Assembly (NCBI GenBank): GCA_914767715.1
Contig: OU612067.1
Span: 23,656,162 to 23,720,161 of the forward strand
Direction of reading: 5' to 3'
Source of the DNA: Membranipora membranacea
Taxonomy: Eukaryota; Bryozoa; Gymnolaemata; Cheilostomatida; Membraniporidae
Length of the DNA: 64,000 nucleotides
Within the stretch, counting starts at the first letter, position 1, and each line of letters begins with the position of its first letter. The position numbers and the translations under genes were made by a program. Positions 53,501-62,200 of this stretch are shown here, one piece after another. The notes under the pieces were generated by a model. It made no database searches. It had not been told where the DNA came from and worked only from the letters and a program-made list of their open reading frames with translations.

Positions 53501-56500
53501 CTCGATGGTTGTAAATTCGTCTTAGTACAAGTCCTTGAATTGATCAAATTTTAGACAGGCTATTTTTGTGTACATTTATACCTCCGAATGGGAAGGCATC
53601 TATTTTATGTTTTAAGGTTTAGGTTTAGTTTTGGTTACAAAAATAAAATAAGTAGTGCAGTATGACACTGTCCCTTGCCGTTGACATCAACACACGTAAA
53701 AACCATAATGACACCTGACAAAGTACATCAGACCAAGAAGTTTAACTCCTTGATCAGACACTTCAGAGTCTAATATTCAGTCATCTAATAATCAGCCATC
53801 GCCAAAAATCGCCGAAAAAACTCATTAGACAAAACTATCTTATGTTTTCCACTAACTAAAAAATCAAGTAAGCCTGTCTAGAAGCCTCATTTATACTTAC
53901 ATTAAAGTTCAGTAAGTCGGTATAGAAGGTTTCTAACAACGGTATAAAATCTGGATCTTTCTGCTGTATCCTCCATAACTCAGGGAGTATAGCTGAGTTG
54001 TTTATTGTTACATTGTTCAGCAGTAAGTAGACTGTCTGGTTAGTAAGTGGTACGCCAGCATCCTTTAAATCATTGTAGAACACTGTCTCGTTGATTCCTG
54101 TAAAGAGAATATACCAAAATTCATTTTCTGAATGTCTCCTCTTTCACTCCCATCCTCTTCAATTATTTTTTCCAATAATACCCATTTTTTCATTTTCATT
54201 CCAATAATGTTCGTCAATACCAAAGAACCCCATCACTCATGCCAAGTAGGTTCCCAGAATGCCCCATTCCTAGCTTCTCAACTGGCCTGTGCTTTATTCT
54301 CAAAACGCCCGTTGTTTGTTCCCAGAAGACATCATGACTGAACCAGAATAAAAATCAAAAAAGTTCCAAAAGTCTGAATTTCTGTTCATCTTCACATAAA
54401 TATAATTCAAGATTGAAACTTATGCATAAAGTTGTATTGGCTATGATAATCTACTTTTATTTCAGTACTTTTACATCAATATGGAATAGTTAACATTACT
54501 CCTAGTAGTTTGTTTAATTTAATACTCTCTCTCTCTCTCCAGAGATGTTTACAGATAAAAAAAGGTGCAGGCTTCTAAAATGAAAAATAAAAAACCCTTG
54601 GGTGTAGCAAACAGTAATGATAATCATAAAACATAAAATAAATTATTTTCAACTAAATATACTTTGGGTTTGTTTGTGTGTATGTTTGTGAAAACGTGTT
54701 TACAACATCTCCCTGATGATATTTGTGTAACAAATGGCAATGAGGAAATTTTCAATCAGTTTTTAGTGTCAGTCATTAAGCAGGACATAGACATTGCAAA
54801 GAATGTTATTATATCCCGTTTCAGAGCCATTCAGCAGATTGTCGCCCAGTGATATAATAGCAGCACGGCATAACTTCTAGTACATTATTCAGTAATAAAT
54901 CACAAATCACGGTACCTTGCGCAAGTACAAAAAAAATACATTTATTTATAGCTTCTCCTCCCAATGGCTGATCTTTCTGAGAAATTTGACAAACAAAATC
55001 TCAGTAATAGGACCCGGGTATTAACTTGGCTATAGAGCATGAGAGGTGCATTTGAAATTTACATCACTCAATAATGCCACATGTATATTTATATATATCA
55101 TATATTTTTTTTTGGATCAATTTAGTTTGACAACCCTCCATGCTTATGATGAGCTATGAGACACCAGGTCAATATCTTAACATCCAGCTGCCTAGCATCA
55201 TATGCACTGCACCAGCATGTTTATATATTTGAAATTTTGACCCCTCTCTTCCCTCCACCCGCATTTGTGTGAGGCCTTGTGACTGGTCAGCTGATAAAAT
55301 ACTGGCTATGATCCAGATTATTTGGTAGGCATGTTCCACATCTGGTGGACTGGCCTACGTCATTCTGTAGCAGCATTGTGTATATTAGTGATGTTAGTCT
55401 AGTGGTTAAAGTTTAAACTGCATGCTATTTGGAGTCTGAACATCCAATTAACCATTCCCCCTTGACTAATATGGCACATGGTTGTGCTCACGACATGAGA
55501 GGAAGAATTTCCCAGTATGCAGAGTAATTTTTAATCATGAGAATGAGGACTTCCATCTTACATCGAAAATTGGTTCAGACGTTTTATTTGATGGGCCTAA
55601 TGTTGGGGGCTTTTAATACAGCGCTTGAAATGATTGTCAGTATACATGAATACTACATGTATATACATGAATACTACATGTATATACATGTATATATTTT
55701 TTCAGTATACATGAATATGTCATGTTCATAGTAGCTATCAGTGTCTGACAACTTCCTGACTTCCTGAATATATGACTCCTCCCCCCCCCCATCCCAACCG
55801 TTGCAGTTAAGATGAGGACAGCTGCAGAATGGTCCTGACACTAGATCAAGTTTAATCTAAGTGCCTGCATTCCAGTTGCTCCCTTCCACTAGTCAGGCCA
55901 CAGGCCTTTGCCTGCCGCCTGACGCTGACCAGGATAATCAGTAATCATTCTTGGTTGCCTGAATTAATATTTTCATGACCAGCCAAAATCACGATGTCGG
56001 TTGCGTGATTTTTGAGAATGGTGATGAAATGTTTTCCGCAAGTGAGAAATCTGCCAACATCAACACTGCGTACAGTGATATAGGACTAAACCGAAAATAA
56101 TGATCATGTGTAAAGGAATATACAGGACGTTCTAATATTCATGATGTTTCAGTGGCTAGTCATTCCAGTGATATTCTATAGAATTTGAGACAAAAGTGAG
56201 AAACGATTTCCTCATCTTTCAAGTGATGGCAACAAAAGAGCTCATTCTGCAGCAATCCCACAATGCAATCTAAACCTGTAATCCCAAAGAAGATAAGCTC
56301 TACCTTATATTGTTTTGACCAGCTCTATATAGCTGGATATTCCAGAAAACTTTACTGCAAGATACTCATTACGGTACCCTATTGGTAAATGAAGCTCGAT
56401 CAAGTTTGCCTACGCTTAGGTCTGCTTCCATTCCACTGGTAAGCTGCAAGTGAAACCTTTCGCAGGTGAAGCAAGGGGGCAAGACGAAATACAGGATGAT

Positions 56501-59208
56501 TGGATCAACTTTATCTACCCAAAGATATATCGGTCATACAAAACACATCTCTCGAGAGTAGGCCTATATGAAGTAATCTGATGGAGACTATGATGGAAGA
56601 ATGTCATGGTCAAAACTTTGCAATTTTTGGCCTGCTGGAAGACTGCAACAGAAATCTACAGAACCTTGCTAGTACTTCTTTAACAGGTCTGAGGGGAAAT
56701 CATATTCCCTTGCCTATCCACAGTCAGCCCTTAAAAGCTCTGTGAAATGTGGCAAAAGTGCTGTAAACAGGACTGGTGCTAAAGTTAAAAAAGTGACAAA
56801 TTGCAAAAAACAGAGTTTCCTAGCTTCCAACCCACCCCCTTAACGACCGCCTACGGCCGCCATCCCCAACGCTTTTAGGGGCTTGCTGTGGCCCTATCCG
56901 GCTATTTTTTTTGAAGAGGCAGAGAGGGATCACATAGTGCCGATCTTCCTTATTTTTAACTCCTAATCCGAACAGACCTGTCCAGGATGAATAACTCAAT
57001 ACATACCCAACAAGTCGCCGAGTGGTTCTTTTATACTTTGCACTTTCTCAACAGCATTGTTGACTTTCTCGACTTCTTTGATCACTCTCTCTATGAGATC
57101 TCGGTTTGTGTCATTAGCCAGGAAGTTAGCAGTGTCATTGACAAGCTGTTCCACGTAGGTGGTCTGAAAGCCTGTCAGAGCACCGCTCAGCTCATCTGTC
57201 ACCGCCCGCTCATTACAGGTGTTATTTGAGAGGCACACAATTCCCTGTAGAGCAAGAGAGGAAAAATCAAACAATGTAACATCATTACCATACTGCAACG
57301 TTACAAAAAAATGTTGTGGAAATTTCAAAATGAAGTTGCGATGTGGGATTTCCAAATGGAAGATGCATTGTGGGATAACAAATGGAAATTGCATTGTGGG
57401 ATGTTTGCTGAACATTGCAGAGGCTCTGTAAATTTATATTCTGTTTATCAAGATTGGCTGTAGAATAAAATGTGTGCATGCTCAATGATCTCTTCCACTA
57501 TTTGAGCAATCGAAGTCATAAATATTGGATACTGATTGAACTGGTCTTTAGGGAGATCATTTATTACTGACTTTAAGTTTGCAGTTTTGAATGTGGCTTG
57601 ATTTATAAACCTGGTAGAAGTGAATAATTAAAATAGTTTTGTAACGTGAACAAATTATGCAAGGTTTCCCTGTTACAAAACTTTGCGCTGACATCAAGCC
57701 AAGGTGGTCAGGGTATACAAAAATAACCAATACATGAAATTACAAAGGGCATCAGCTGACTAAGCATAATATTAGCAGTATTGGACTAAGCTGAATGCAG
57801 GTTGGGTAATTGGTATTTGTGTTCATCGATCCTTTTCATAAAATCGAGAGTTCCTCAAAAGAACACAGAAATCATTGGCGTATTTTAGTTATTGGATGCA
57901 AACTACCTGGCGTCAAAGCTGCTTTCATTCACAATACTCGTGCATTAATCTGATAGATATCTATTGTACTGCTACCAATAAATGGTAAGTCCAAAGTCCA
58001 CTAATAATCTACAAAGTATCTAAAGTAAATTTGACCCCAGCTGATCGATGACTCTTGTTTAGGTGGTGAAAACAACTCTTTGGACTTCTCCGATGAAACC
58101 TGCTGGTTGTTTGTTTTTTAAGAACTATAGCAAATTCAGCCTATTACAACCATATGACTTTCGCTTCCAATTTTAGTCTCACAGACAGGGTAATATCAGT
58201 GTCTCGATATCAACAAGATGGAATGTATTCAACTAATGTGTTTCTTAGAACTCATCTTGGAAAACCTGGATCCATTTAATGTGTATTGTTTTGGTATGTC
58301 AGCAGTTTTCATACTGACTACCGAAGCAAAACAACACTTTATGTAATGCTTAAAGGCTAATAATCATGAGGTGGAACAGACTAACACACCATTCGTTTAC
58401 TGAGGCAACTCTAATTTGATCACAAATAAATGTCAGGATGTTATAAAAGGCTAGTACGTTCCACTTTGTGACCCACCTGGTATAGGCCTGTAATAAAGTC
58501 TTAGTACTCAATCAATAGAGAGTGCACGCAATGATTAACAAATTCCTTAATCAAAAGGGTTCAAAAACCTTGGGACTGGTTTTTGTTCGCTGCATGTCAG
58601 TGCCCTTAAAATTTTCAAAACTTTAGTAGATGAGATTTAAGTCTTCCCCAATCCAGATTTATCAGTGGTCCTATATATTATGCTAATCACAATGATGGCA
58701 ACATTGCGTTTTGATGATCCAACTGATTTTTCCTTGTTTCGCAATATCAGTCGAAGACTTCATCGCTGATTATATCAGTGATTTGACTCCATCGATCGTA
58801 TTGATAATTTGTTGTCCATTCTTTGGGATTGCGCTAGGAGACCTATTATTGTGCTTTGACAGTAAATAATAGTTGGTTGTCCTGTATTTGGGATGTAGCA
58901 TGAGGCCTTTTTTTTTGCTTTGAATCATCAATTTTAACCAACAATATTTTCAAACAACAAACCTGGAAGAATGGGAGCAGGCCGGCAGAAGGCATGGGTT
59001 TGTTGTGGAAGTGGCACTCGTGTTTTCTCTCGACTAGCGATTGTCTGCTCCTCACGGCGGTGAGAATAAGGAACAGTGCCAGCGGCCATATTATCTCCAC
59101 TATAATCCTGAATGGAGATCGTCTGAGCAGAAGAAAGTTCTTCCACATAAGTAGTTTATATTGCCAGGCAAGGTTTGTGACACCTGAGTCACTATCATTG
59201 CTAGGCAT
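23281..59208 (-). CDS. ABCA1-like: Full-length ABCA1/4/7-class ABC transporter, 43 coding exons, 2,583 aa
   Basis: Exons in order (right-left): 59208-58963, 57244-57007, 54097-53901, 53336-53219, 52577-52393, 51737-51207, 50599-50412, 48733-48556, 47605-47479, 46885-46745, 46541-46391, 46202-46016, 45651-45496, 44904-44755, 44355-44151, 43727-43490, 43120-42971, 42505-42295, 41733-41579, 40931-40726, 40190-40084, 39706-39543, 38192-38044, 37411-37280, 36917-36709, 36253-36196, 34544-34338, 34001-33755, 33316-33129, 32685-32550, 32143-31981, 31292-31125, 30574-30446, 29857-29639, 28999-28865, 28314-28169, 27584-27409, 26964-26757, 26081-25943, 25501-25348, 24933-24778, 24297-24113, 23499-23281. 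Their lengths sum to 7,752 nt with phases matching at all 42 junctions and no stop. The architecture is TM1-large ECD1-TM2-6-NBD1-linker-TM7-ECD2-TM8-12-NBD2. The N-terminal HECHF-NK-MPSAG block and NBD sequences place it with ABCA1/4/7 (possibly the unduplicated invertebrate homologue) rather than other ABCA groups. Family role: ATP-driven lipid export or flipping at membranes; the substrate here is unknown. Human ABCA1 is 2,261 aa, and most of the extra length is in ECD1. A 5' UTR exon probably ends at the acceptor near 59,240. Confidence 0.95.
24113..26964 (-). CDS. ABCA1-like: ABCA1-like exons 38-42: nucleotide-binding domain 2
   Basis: Residues about 2231-2511. Exon 38 has Walker [11 protein letters not shown] (2270-2279). 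Exon 39 has the Q-loop [15 protein letters not shown]. Exon 40 has the signature LSGGNKRKL (2369-2377) and Walker [11 protein letters not shown] (2389-2398). Exon 41 has [11 protein letters not shown] and the H-loop [10 protein letters not shown] (His 2426). Exon 42 has the [16 protein letters not shown] strand. All ATPase motifs are present, so both sites look competent. Confidence 0.95.
24553..24742 (+). mobile_element. tRNA-derived SINE, degraded copy (intron 41)
   Basis: Plus-strand copy of the SINE defined best at 47,891-48,099. The tRNA-like head is eroded (GACCAGTTGGAGATC, then TTGGGTTTAAATC for the B box). The body is well kept: GCGGTCTATTGACTACTG, CCCCAGGTGTGC, AAACTGAGAGCAACTTGGCG and a terminal GCGGACAGAGACA. 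Confidence 0.75.
26633..26725. repeat. Hexanucleotide array (CCTAGT)n
   Basis: About fifteen nearly perfect copies of CCTAGT, with one CTTAGT variant. On the minus strand the array begins 31 nt inside the intron after exon 38, the exon carrying NBD2 Walker A. A translated Pro-Ser frame across it is an artefact of the repeat. Confidence 0.9.
27409..30574 (-). CDS. ABCA1-like: ABCA1-like exons 33-37: transmembrane helices 8-12
   Basis: Residues about 1963-2230. Exon 33 has the helix with [16 protein letters not shown]. Exon 34 has [16 protein letters not shown] and [18 protein letters not shown]. Exon 35 has [22 protein letters not shown]. Exon 36 has [17 protein letters not shown]. Exon 37 has the last helix [18 protein letters not shown] and an acidic tail leading to NBD2. 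Every block has its counterpart in ABCA1. Confidence 0.93.
28006..28087. repeat. Strong hairpin, 29-bp arms (intron 36)
   Basis: Arm 28,006-28,034 and arm 28,059-28,087 pair at 28 of 29 positions around a 24-nt AT-rich loop. It may be a very short foldback element or a structured RNA in the ABCA pre-mRNA. An AT-rich tract follows at about 28,094-28,150. Confidence 0.8.
30084..30400. mobile_element. Palindromic TIR element with a central GCGATCAGT array (intron 33)
   Basis: From about 30,180 to 30,396 runs the same module as in the 8.88-kb and 38.77-kb copies. Its imperfect inverted ends begin CACACTGATC and, on the other strand, CACACTGACAT. Its left part is also present inverted at 30,084-30,138 (TCACTCTCTATCAATCAGAG...), making a large palindrome. 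The palindrome centre holds four tandem GCGATCAGT 9-mers (about 30,138-30,176). Non-coding. Confidence 0.7.
31125..34001 (-). CDS. ABCA1-like: ABCA1-like exons 28-32: transmembrane helix 7 and extracellular domain 2
   Basis: Residues about 1662-1962. Exon 28 has the helix [20 protein letters not shown] and then [11 protein letters not shown]. Exon 29 has GTRCMNPD...PDYPC and paired cysteines near ECDCDTTG. Exon 30 has [14 protein letters not shown]. Exon 31 starts with [10 protein letters not shown]. Exon 32 has VWFNNKGW...[10 protein letters not shown]...ITLINHPMN. These are the standard ECD2 landmarks in ABCA1/2/4/7 order. The cysteines fit the inter-ECD disulphides known for the family (inference). 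Confidence 0.92.
31741..31925 (-). mobile_element. tRNA-derived SINE copy (intron 31)
   Basis: Minus-strand copy of the family at 47,891-48,099. Plus-strand landmarks are GGTTGCTCTCTGTTTGCAGG, CACACCTGTGGG, GTCAGTGGACTGCAGTCGG, the decayed B box (GGATACAAACCCACGACC) and the terminal TCTACTCCTAC. Confidence 0.75.
31946..31974. repeat. AT microsatellite next to the exon 31 donor
   Basis: TATAATATATAATATATA tract ending a few bases from the donor of exon 31 and directly following the SINE copy. It could be the remnant of the SINE tail. Confidence 0.6.
32937..33105. repeat. About 54-bp tandem repeat, four units (intron 29)
   Basis: Four divergent units each contain ACCA/AGCC..., AT(T/G)GCATTCTGGGAAT and CATATTC/ATTAC-ACACAA. 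The last unit stops about 25 bp short of the donor of exon 29. Confidence 0.75.
33638..33708. repeat. 18-bp tandem repeat TTTCGGATAGTAGTAGTA
   Basis: About four units, ending roughly 45 bp left of exon 28, in the intron after that exon. Simple local amplification. Confidence 0.8.
34338..38192 (-). CDS. ABCA1-like: ABCA1-like exons 23-27: regulatory linker after NBD1
   Basis: Residues about 1410-1661. Exon 23 (38,044-38,192) and exon 24 (37,280-37,411) form the conserved regulatory fold, with LTLVKAPES... and [22 protein letters not shown] as in ABCA1. They are joined by a GC-AG intron (donor GAAG|GCAAGT at 38,043-38,042). Exons 25-27 are charged, low-complexity and variable: exon 25 is basic ([17 protein letters not shown]), exon 26 only 58 nt, exon 27 acidic/Ser/Asn-rich. 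This is the part that differs most between ABCA proteins. A triplicated 21-bp acceptor repeat precedes exon 26. Confidence 0.85.
35222..35296. repeat. CAGGTGGCAGGTGA tandem repeat (intron 26)
   Basis: Imperfect 7- to 14-bp units (GGCAGGT/GACAGGT) over about 75 bp. No coding content in the surrounding intron (34,545-36,195). Confidence 0.75.
36248..36303 (-). repeat. Triplicated 21-bp splice-acceptor repeat before exon 26
   Basis: Two full units and one partial unit of CTCAGGCTACAGACAAACAAA on the plus strand. On the minus strand each unit contains TCTGTAG|CCTGAG, so three equivalent acceptors stand in a row (AG at 36,255-36,254, 36,276-36,275 and 36,297-36,296). Only the one closest to exon 26 gives an open frame. 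The next one upstream adds exactly seven codons, the last being TAG. Confidence 0.85.
38042..38043 (-). other. GC splice donor (GC-AG intron 23)
   Basis: Exon 23 ends GAAG and the intron starts GCAAGT, which matches the consensus for rare GC donors. The acceptor TTATTGTAG lies at 37,413-37,412. This pairing keeps the frame and yields the conserved regulatory-domain sequence. No usable GT donor is nearby. Confidence 0.85.
38533..38701 (-). mobile_element. tRNA-derived SINE copy (intron 22)
   Basis: Minus-strand copy of the 47.9-kb family. It keeps GTTTGTAGGCAGGTCG, GGCACACCTG, CAGTCAGTGAACTGCAGC, a degenerate B box and the A box (CTAACCAACTGAACCACC) followed by TCCTACTCCTA. Confidence 0.75.
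38755..39530. mobile_element. Older palindromic TIR element, split by a nested insertion (intron 22)
   Basis: The left half (to 38,880) and right half (from 39,418/39,426) together match the module at 30,180-30,396 and the inner part of 8,935-9,133. They start CACACACTGATC and end GATGTCAGTGTG. In the 30.2-kb copy the corresponding halves are continuous (GGGTTCAGTTTTATCGATAAGG), which proves the interruption. Confidence 0.8.
38881..39417. mobile_element. hAT-like non-autonomous element, 537 bp, with exact 8-bp TSD
   Basis: The ends are a perfect 13-bp inverted repeat (CATAGACCTACTA at 38,881-38,893 and its complement at 39,405-39,417). The element is bounded by identical 8-bp copies GTTCAATT at 38,873-38,880 and 39,418-39,425. 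An 8-bp duplication with short CA-starting TIRs is typical of the hAT superfamily. The interior has no transposase frame. It sits inside another element whose uninterrupted relative at 30.2 kb is the empty-site reference. Confidence 0.88.
39543..42505 (-). CDS. ABCA1-like: ABCA1-like exons 18-22: nucleotide-binding domain 1
   Basis: Residues about 1129-1410. Exon 18 is a variable linker ending [19 protein letters not shown]. Exon 19 has Walker [11 protein letters not shown] (about 1219-1228). Exon 20 has the Q-loop region CPQFNVLY and [14 protein letters not shown]. The signature LSGGMKRKL spans the exon 20/21 junction at 1318-1326. Exon 21 has Walker [14 protein letters not shown]. Exon 22 has the H-loop [11 protein letters not shown] (His 1374). 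All catalytic motifs are intact, so this NBD should bind and hydrolyse ATP. Confidence 0.95.
39891..39972. repeat. Foldback of the AACCAATGTGTT family (intron 21)
   Basis: Arms 39,891-39,911 (CTAGTCAATGTGTTAGCTCTG) and 39,952-39,972 pair at 18 of 21 positions. The arm sequence matches the TIR of the 8,881-9,179 element, so this is a short internally deleted relative. Confidence 0.7.
41407..41560. repeat. AT-rich tract with (AT)n microsatellite
   Basis: Alternating TATATA sequence ending in a pure AT run at about 41,519-41,559, which stops some 20 bp from the donor of exon 19 (NBD1 Walker A exon). The apparent Ile/Tyr-rich frame over it is not a gene. Confidence 0.85.
42971..44904 (-). CDS. 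ABCA1-like: ABCA1-like exons 14-17: transmembrane helices 2-6
   Basis: Residues about 882-1129. Exon 14 starts with the pre-membrane [13 protein letters not shown] block and the helix [21 protein letters not shown]. Exon 15 has the coupling segment [12 protein letters not shown] and two helices. Exon 16 has [13 protein letters not shown] and the conserved SPVAFGLG...[10 protein letters not shown]. Exon 17 closes with the helix and [16 protein letters not shown], the ABCA exit to NBD1. All landmarks are in family order. Confidence 0.92.
45055..45166. mobile_element. Foldback MITE, GATCCAACTTGCC family (intron 13)
   Basis: Begins CGTTCGATCCAGTTTGCCTG and ends with the inverted counterpart AATGCAG...ATTGGACCAAACAAAC. 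Same organisation as the copy at 8,064-8,162 but more divergent in the arms. Confidence 0.65.
45496..57244 (-). CDS. ABCA1-like: ABCA1-like exons 2-13: extracellular domain 1
   Basis: Residues about 83-881, a long lumenal/extracellular domain rich in N-glycosylation sequons (for example NNTC, NVTINN, NATC, NMS). Exon 6 (51,207-51,737) is by far the largest exon at 531 nt. Exon 7 (50,412-50,599) ends in a Thr/Ser-rich mucin-like run ([19 protein letters not shown]). Exon 8 has the family block [11 protein letters not shown]. Exon 12 holds [14 protein letters not shown]...VSYKIRMN and exon 13 the YWNPGPR...FAYLQDMVE block, both strongly conserved in ABCA1/2/4/7. ECD1 is some 200 residues longer than in human ABCA1, mainly through exons 3-7, which I cannot align to a named domain. 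Confidence 0.88.
47317..47424. repeat. Direct repeat copy 1, plus adjacent perfect palindrome (intron 9)
   Basis: About 78 bp (AAAGAACCAGAGACTGTGAC to TCTTTCCACCAT) recurs at 48,141-48,222, the two copies flanking exon 9. It contains a CCTTCC-CTTAC-GGAAGG hairpin. Immediately beside it, 47,393-47,425 is a perfect palindrome (15-bp arms AAATAGCTCAATAAA around one T) not found at copy 2. Confidence 0.8.
47891..48099 (-). mobile_element. tRNA-derived SINE, best-preserved copy (intron 8)
   Basis: On the minus strand the head carries intact RNA polymerase III boxes: A box TAGCTCAGTTGG (complement of 48,074-48,085) and B box GGTTCGAATCC (complement of 48,021-48,031). A body follows with GCGGTCTACTGACTACTGGG, AGGTGTGCTCCGACCTGC and AACTTGGCGCCAGATACGG, ending CGGACGGAGACAAC. 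No tRNA acceptor stem or usable anticodon loop can be built, so this is not a tRNA gene. Other copies are at 24.55, 31.74 and 38.53 kb. I cannot name the body domain. Confidence 0.85.
48141..48222. repeat. Direct repeat copy 2 (intron 8)
   Basis: Second copy of the 47,317-47,394 segment in the same orientation with only a few substitutions. It follows the SINE head by about 40 bp. Confidence 0.8.
50971..51146. repeat. AT-rich tract before exon 7 (intron 6)
   Basis: TATATA-rich sequence with an internal foldback (ACTCAAAAAAGTA... / TACTTTTTTGAATATA). No coding signal. Confidence 0.6.
54342..57006. other. Large intron 2 of the ABCA1-like gene, repeat-bearing
   Basis: The intron between exons 2 and 3 runs from 57,006 down to 54,098. 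The part described here has no exon I can support. It holds a 21-bp repeat TACATGAATACTACATGTATA at about 55,642-55,712, and two ends or copies of the GATCCAACTTGCC foldback family at 55,841-55,888 (truncated) and 56,395-56,515. Confidence 0.55.
57322..57402. repeat. 24- to 26-bp tandem repeat AAATGGAARATGCATTGTGGGAT
   Basis: Three divergent units in intron 1, starting about 80 bp upstream of the acceptor of exon 2. The rest of intron 1 (57,403-58,962) shows nothing recognisable. Confidence 0.75.
58963..59208 (-). CDS. ABCA1-like: ABCA1-like exon 1: N-terminus and first transmembrane helix
   Basis: Residues 1-82. A cytosolic amphipathic start ([16 protein letters not shown]) leads into one strongly hydrophobic helix (about 35-52, with the family [10 protein letters not shown] core). 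The start of ECD1 follows, carrying [18 protein letters not shown], a block diagnostic for ABCA1, ABCA4 and ABCA7. The ATG at 59,206-59,208 gives the family-typical distance to the WKN motif. An acceptor-like TTTTTAG at 59,240 suggests that the 5' UTR is split. Confidence 0.9.
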
Positions 59209-59241
59209 CGTGCCTATTTCAGTGTAAATAAGCTTCAATCT

Positions 59242-62200
59242 AAAAATAAAATCAAACAATTACGTTTTTTAAAATGAATGGAATGATGATTGATTAATTC
59301 TGGATGACTTGACTAAATGCTCAAGTGATCAATCTCAGAATATGCTTAGTTGCTGATGTAACTATATGAGGGATTAATCCTCAAACCTGGCAGGGGATGG
59401 TAGAGGATCTACAACCATAGACATGGAAGTCCTTTAATAGAAAGAGCATGCTTGCCTAGTCATCGCTAGGAGTAAACAATTTGCACGAGGAAAATTGCGC
59501 CATTTTGCACGTGCTTGAATAGCTAAGCTAGCTATGATTTACCCACCCTCATTCCCATATAGAGACTGCAACCTCAACTAGCCATCAATGAGTGTTAGCT
59601 ATCATTCACTTACCCCTCAGAAGTCTACCTAGCATTTTCCACAACAGGTTCAAAACCTTCACTCACTTGGTCCGTCAATTAGTAAAATTCTTTTCCAATC
59701 GGTCTCTTAAAATATTTATATATATGGTTCCATCAAGGAGTGTTTTTGGAATGAGACCTCAGGTCTTACTCACTCAGCAATGAGGAATCAGACAGTGATT
59801 TCGTTAGCTAAACTTCTGTTATCCTGGGATAAGCTTAATGTCTGAGAGTAGTACAATGCTACTTCCCTATGCAATAGTTTTTTTTGCAAAATCAACAGCA
59901 TAAAGCTGTATACACAAGGGTTCTCAGGTTATGACACATAGGTCCTATCCATTTCACCTGTAGGCCAGTTGATAAACAAAAATTATCATAATATTGATTT
60001 AGCCAACAAATTGATTAGAACGCACTTTTAAAGCATCAGCTGTAGGCCTAAGTTGAATTCAGCTGTCAGAATGTCAGATTGGATAACGGCTGTCAAATAA
60101 AATACACAAGGCTTAATGGACAAGTAGTGTGTAGGAGTACTGTGTTCTTCCTCTTTGTTAATACTAACATAGACGGGAGAAGGTGAGCGAACAAGCATTC
60201 ATTAGGAGTTGGGACCCGGGGATGGTTTCAACTGCTTACGTACAGCAGAACTTTAAATCACTAGCCCGGTGACTTTTATGTTCTCTGCGGCAATAGGCTC
60301 TCTGGTAACACTTACTTTTGCGGGATAATACATTCACATAGACAGCTAACCAGGTTTCTATCTGTCAGCAACTTAAGCTATGTGCACAACTGGAATGATG
60401 TCCTTCATTGTATCATGATTGCACTCACAGGGCAGGCCCACTGCAGTGCAGCAGTTTGTGTAATCCTATAGCCAAGTCTCACAGGGAGAGTGGCCCCCAA
60501 CCACCACACATTATGAAAGGTGGGTGTATGTATCAGCCAACCATACATGCATACATGGTTAATGGATATTTTTACCACATACAAACTCCTAGTGACTAGT
60601 CAGTGCTTGTACACAGTTAGTAATTTACAGTTAACATCAGAGCCAGCTGTACTCTGCGCAAGTCTCTCTACAGAGAGAAAAGGCTTCAATCACCTGGGCA
60701 CAAGACCACTGGACTTGCACATACTCAGATATGGCATGTGGGTAACAGTGACTGTGGTTACACTTATCGGCAGGTTGCTGTGTGAGTTAACTGTTAGTCA
60801 ATAATAAATAAAATATAAAAGTCTTTGAAATATTGAATTCAGTTGCCCTACCTTAATAAGTAGTACTTTCTTTCTTGCAGTGCGTCAACACCCTCTGAAT
60901 ATCATTGCTCCTCAATGATCCTATAATGAATAATCAACTATGACCATGCAGAATCTCAAGGAGCACTAGTCTTACTCAAGACTGGTCTCAAAATGTTTCC
61001 CTCTCAGCATGACAAGTATTATTATTTTGTTATGCAAAATATCATTGATAATTACTTCATTTCCCAACAACTATAGAAGAAATTAGTAAAGATATCACTG
61101 GTCACATGGCTATCATGTGACTCAAATTATAAACAAACCATTTCATTATAACAAGAGGCATGGAATTTTACATTTGTAGGTGCATGTATGTATCACTATG
61201 ATCAACTCCTTGGTATGATGTAGATGGTACCTGATGAAACCTGTCAGAATATAGCCAGCCACACATAATCTAGAGAGGAAGTGAGAGAATTGAATTGCAA
61301 CACTGAAAGGTTAGTTATAGCAGAGAGAGAGTTTAAAAGCTGCCTGGTAGTGAAAAGATGGCTAAATATTGTATATGATCATGATGAATTATAGAAGCTA
61401 TATAATTTTGAAGGCTCTTAAATCATTGCTCTACAGGACATAAAGCTCTGAAACTCAATCATAGTTCATCAATGTGACATATGGGAATTGCTTCTATGGG
61501 CTTGTCTTGGAAACGTCAAACTGGTACAACCTAGGCTATCTATCTCGGGAGCCAGATAACCACAGCGCCTATCCGCAAACAAATGGTAAAATCAAGTTAG
61601 AACCCAATCTTTGCCAACACTAGGGAGAACATTGAACCCCGACTGTGACCTATCATCTTATGTAAGCGGGCAAGCACACCCACCAATGTATAATTAAGTG
61701 TCACTCTGCACATGCAACAGTTGGATGCGATCCTGTTGTTCCGAAATAACGAAGAATCAAAAAAACAAGACCAAGACCAACATATCTTGACTTGGACGAC
61801 TTGGCTACAATTATCAATCAGTCTGTCCCTGTCATCAAAGTGATTTACATCATAACTTTGAATGCCAAAGACAGATTGATTGGTTATCCTCCTCCAACCG
61901 TTCAGGCATATGTACTTTATATGATTGTAGATGACATCTCAGAAGCAGGTGAGATTAGGATACACATTGTCGCATTTTCTGAGGTTTGATGAGCAGCTGG
62001 CGACAAGATTGGAAGATCATCAAACAGCAGGGTATGCAGTAGCTTTTGTCCTCAAACCCTGCTCAAGCTGCTGATGGGGGCGTCCCATTACCCCCCACAT
62101 CCGTTAGCTAGTCGGGATATGAGTTGAAATGAGATGTAATCATGGAACGCATGTAGTAACACTAGCCAAACCCTAGGAACCCTGGAACCAGATAGGTTAT

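Noticed and set aside
61792-61989. Possible exon ending at CAG|GTGAGA upstream of the Mpo1-like exons
   Set aside because: The peptide has none of the Mpo1 N-terminal features, lacks a convincing acceptor or ATG, and ends in the wrong phase for exon 62,779.
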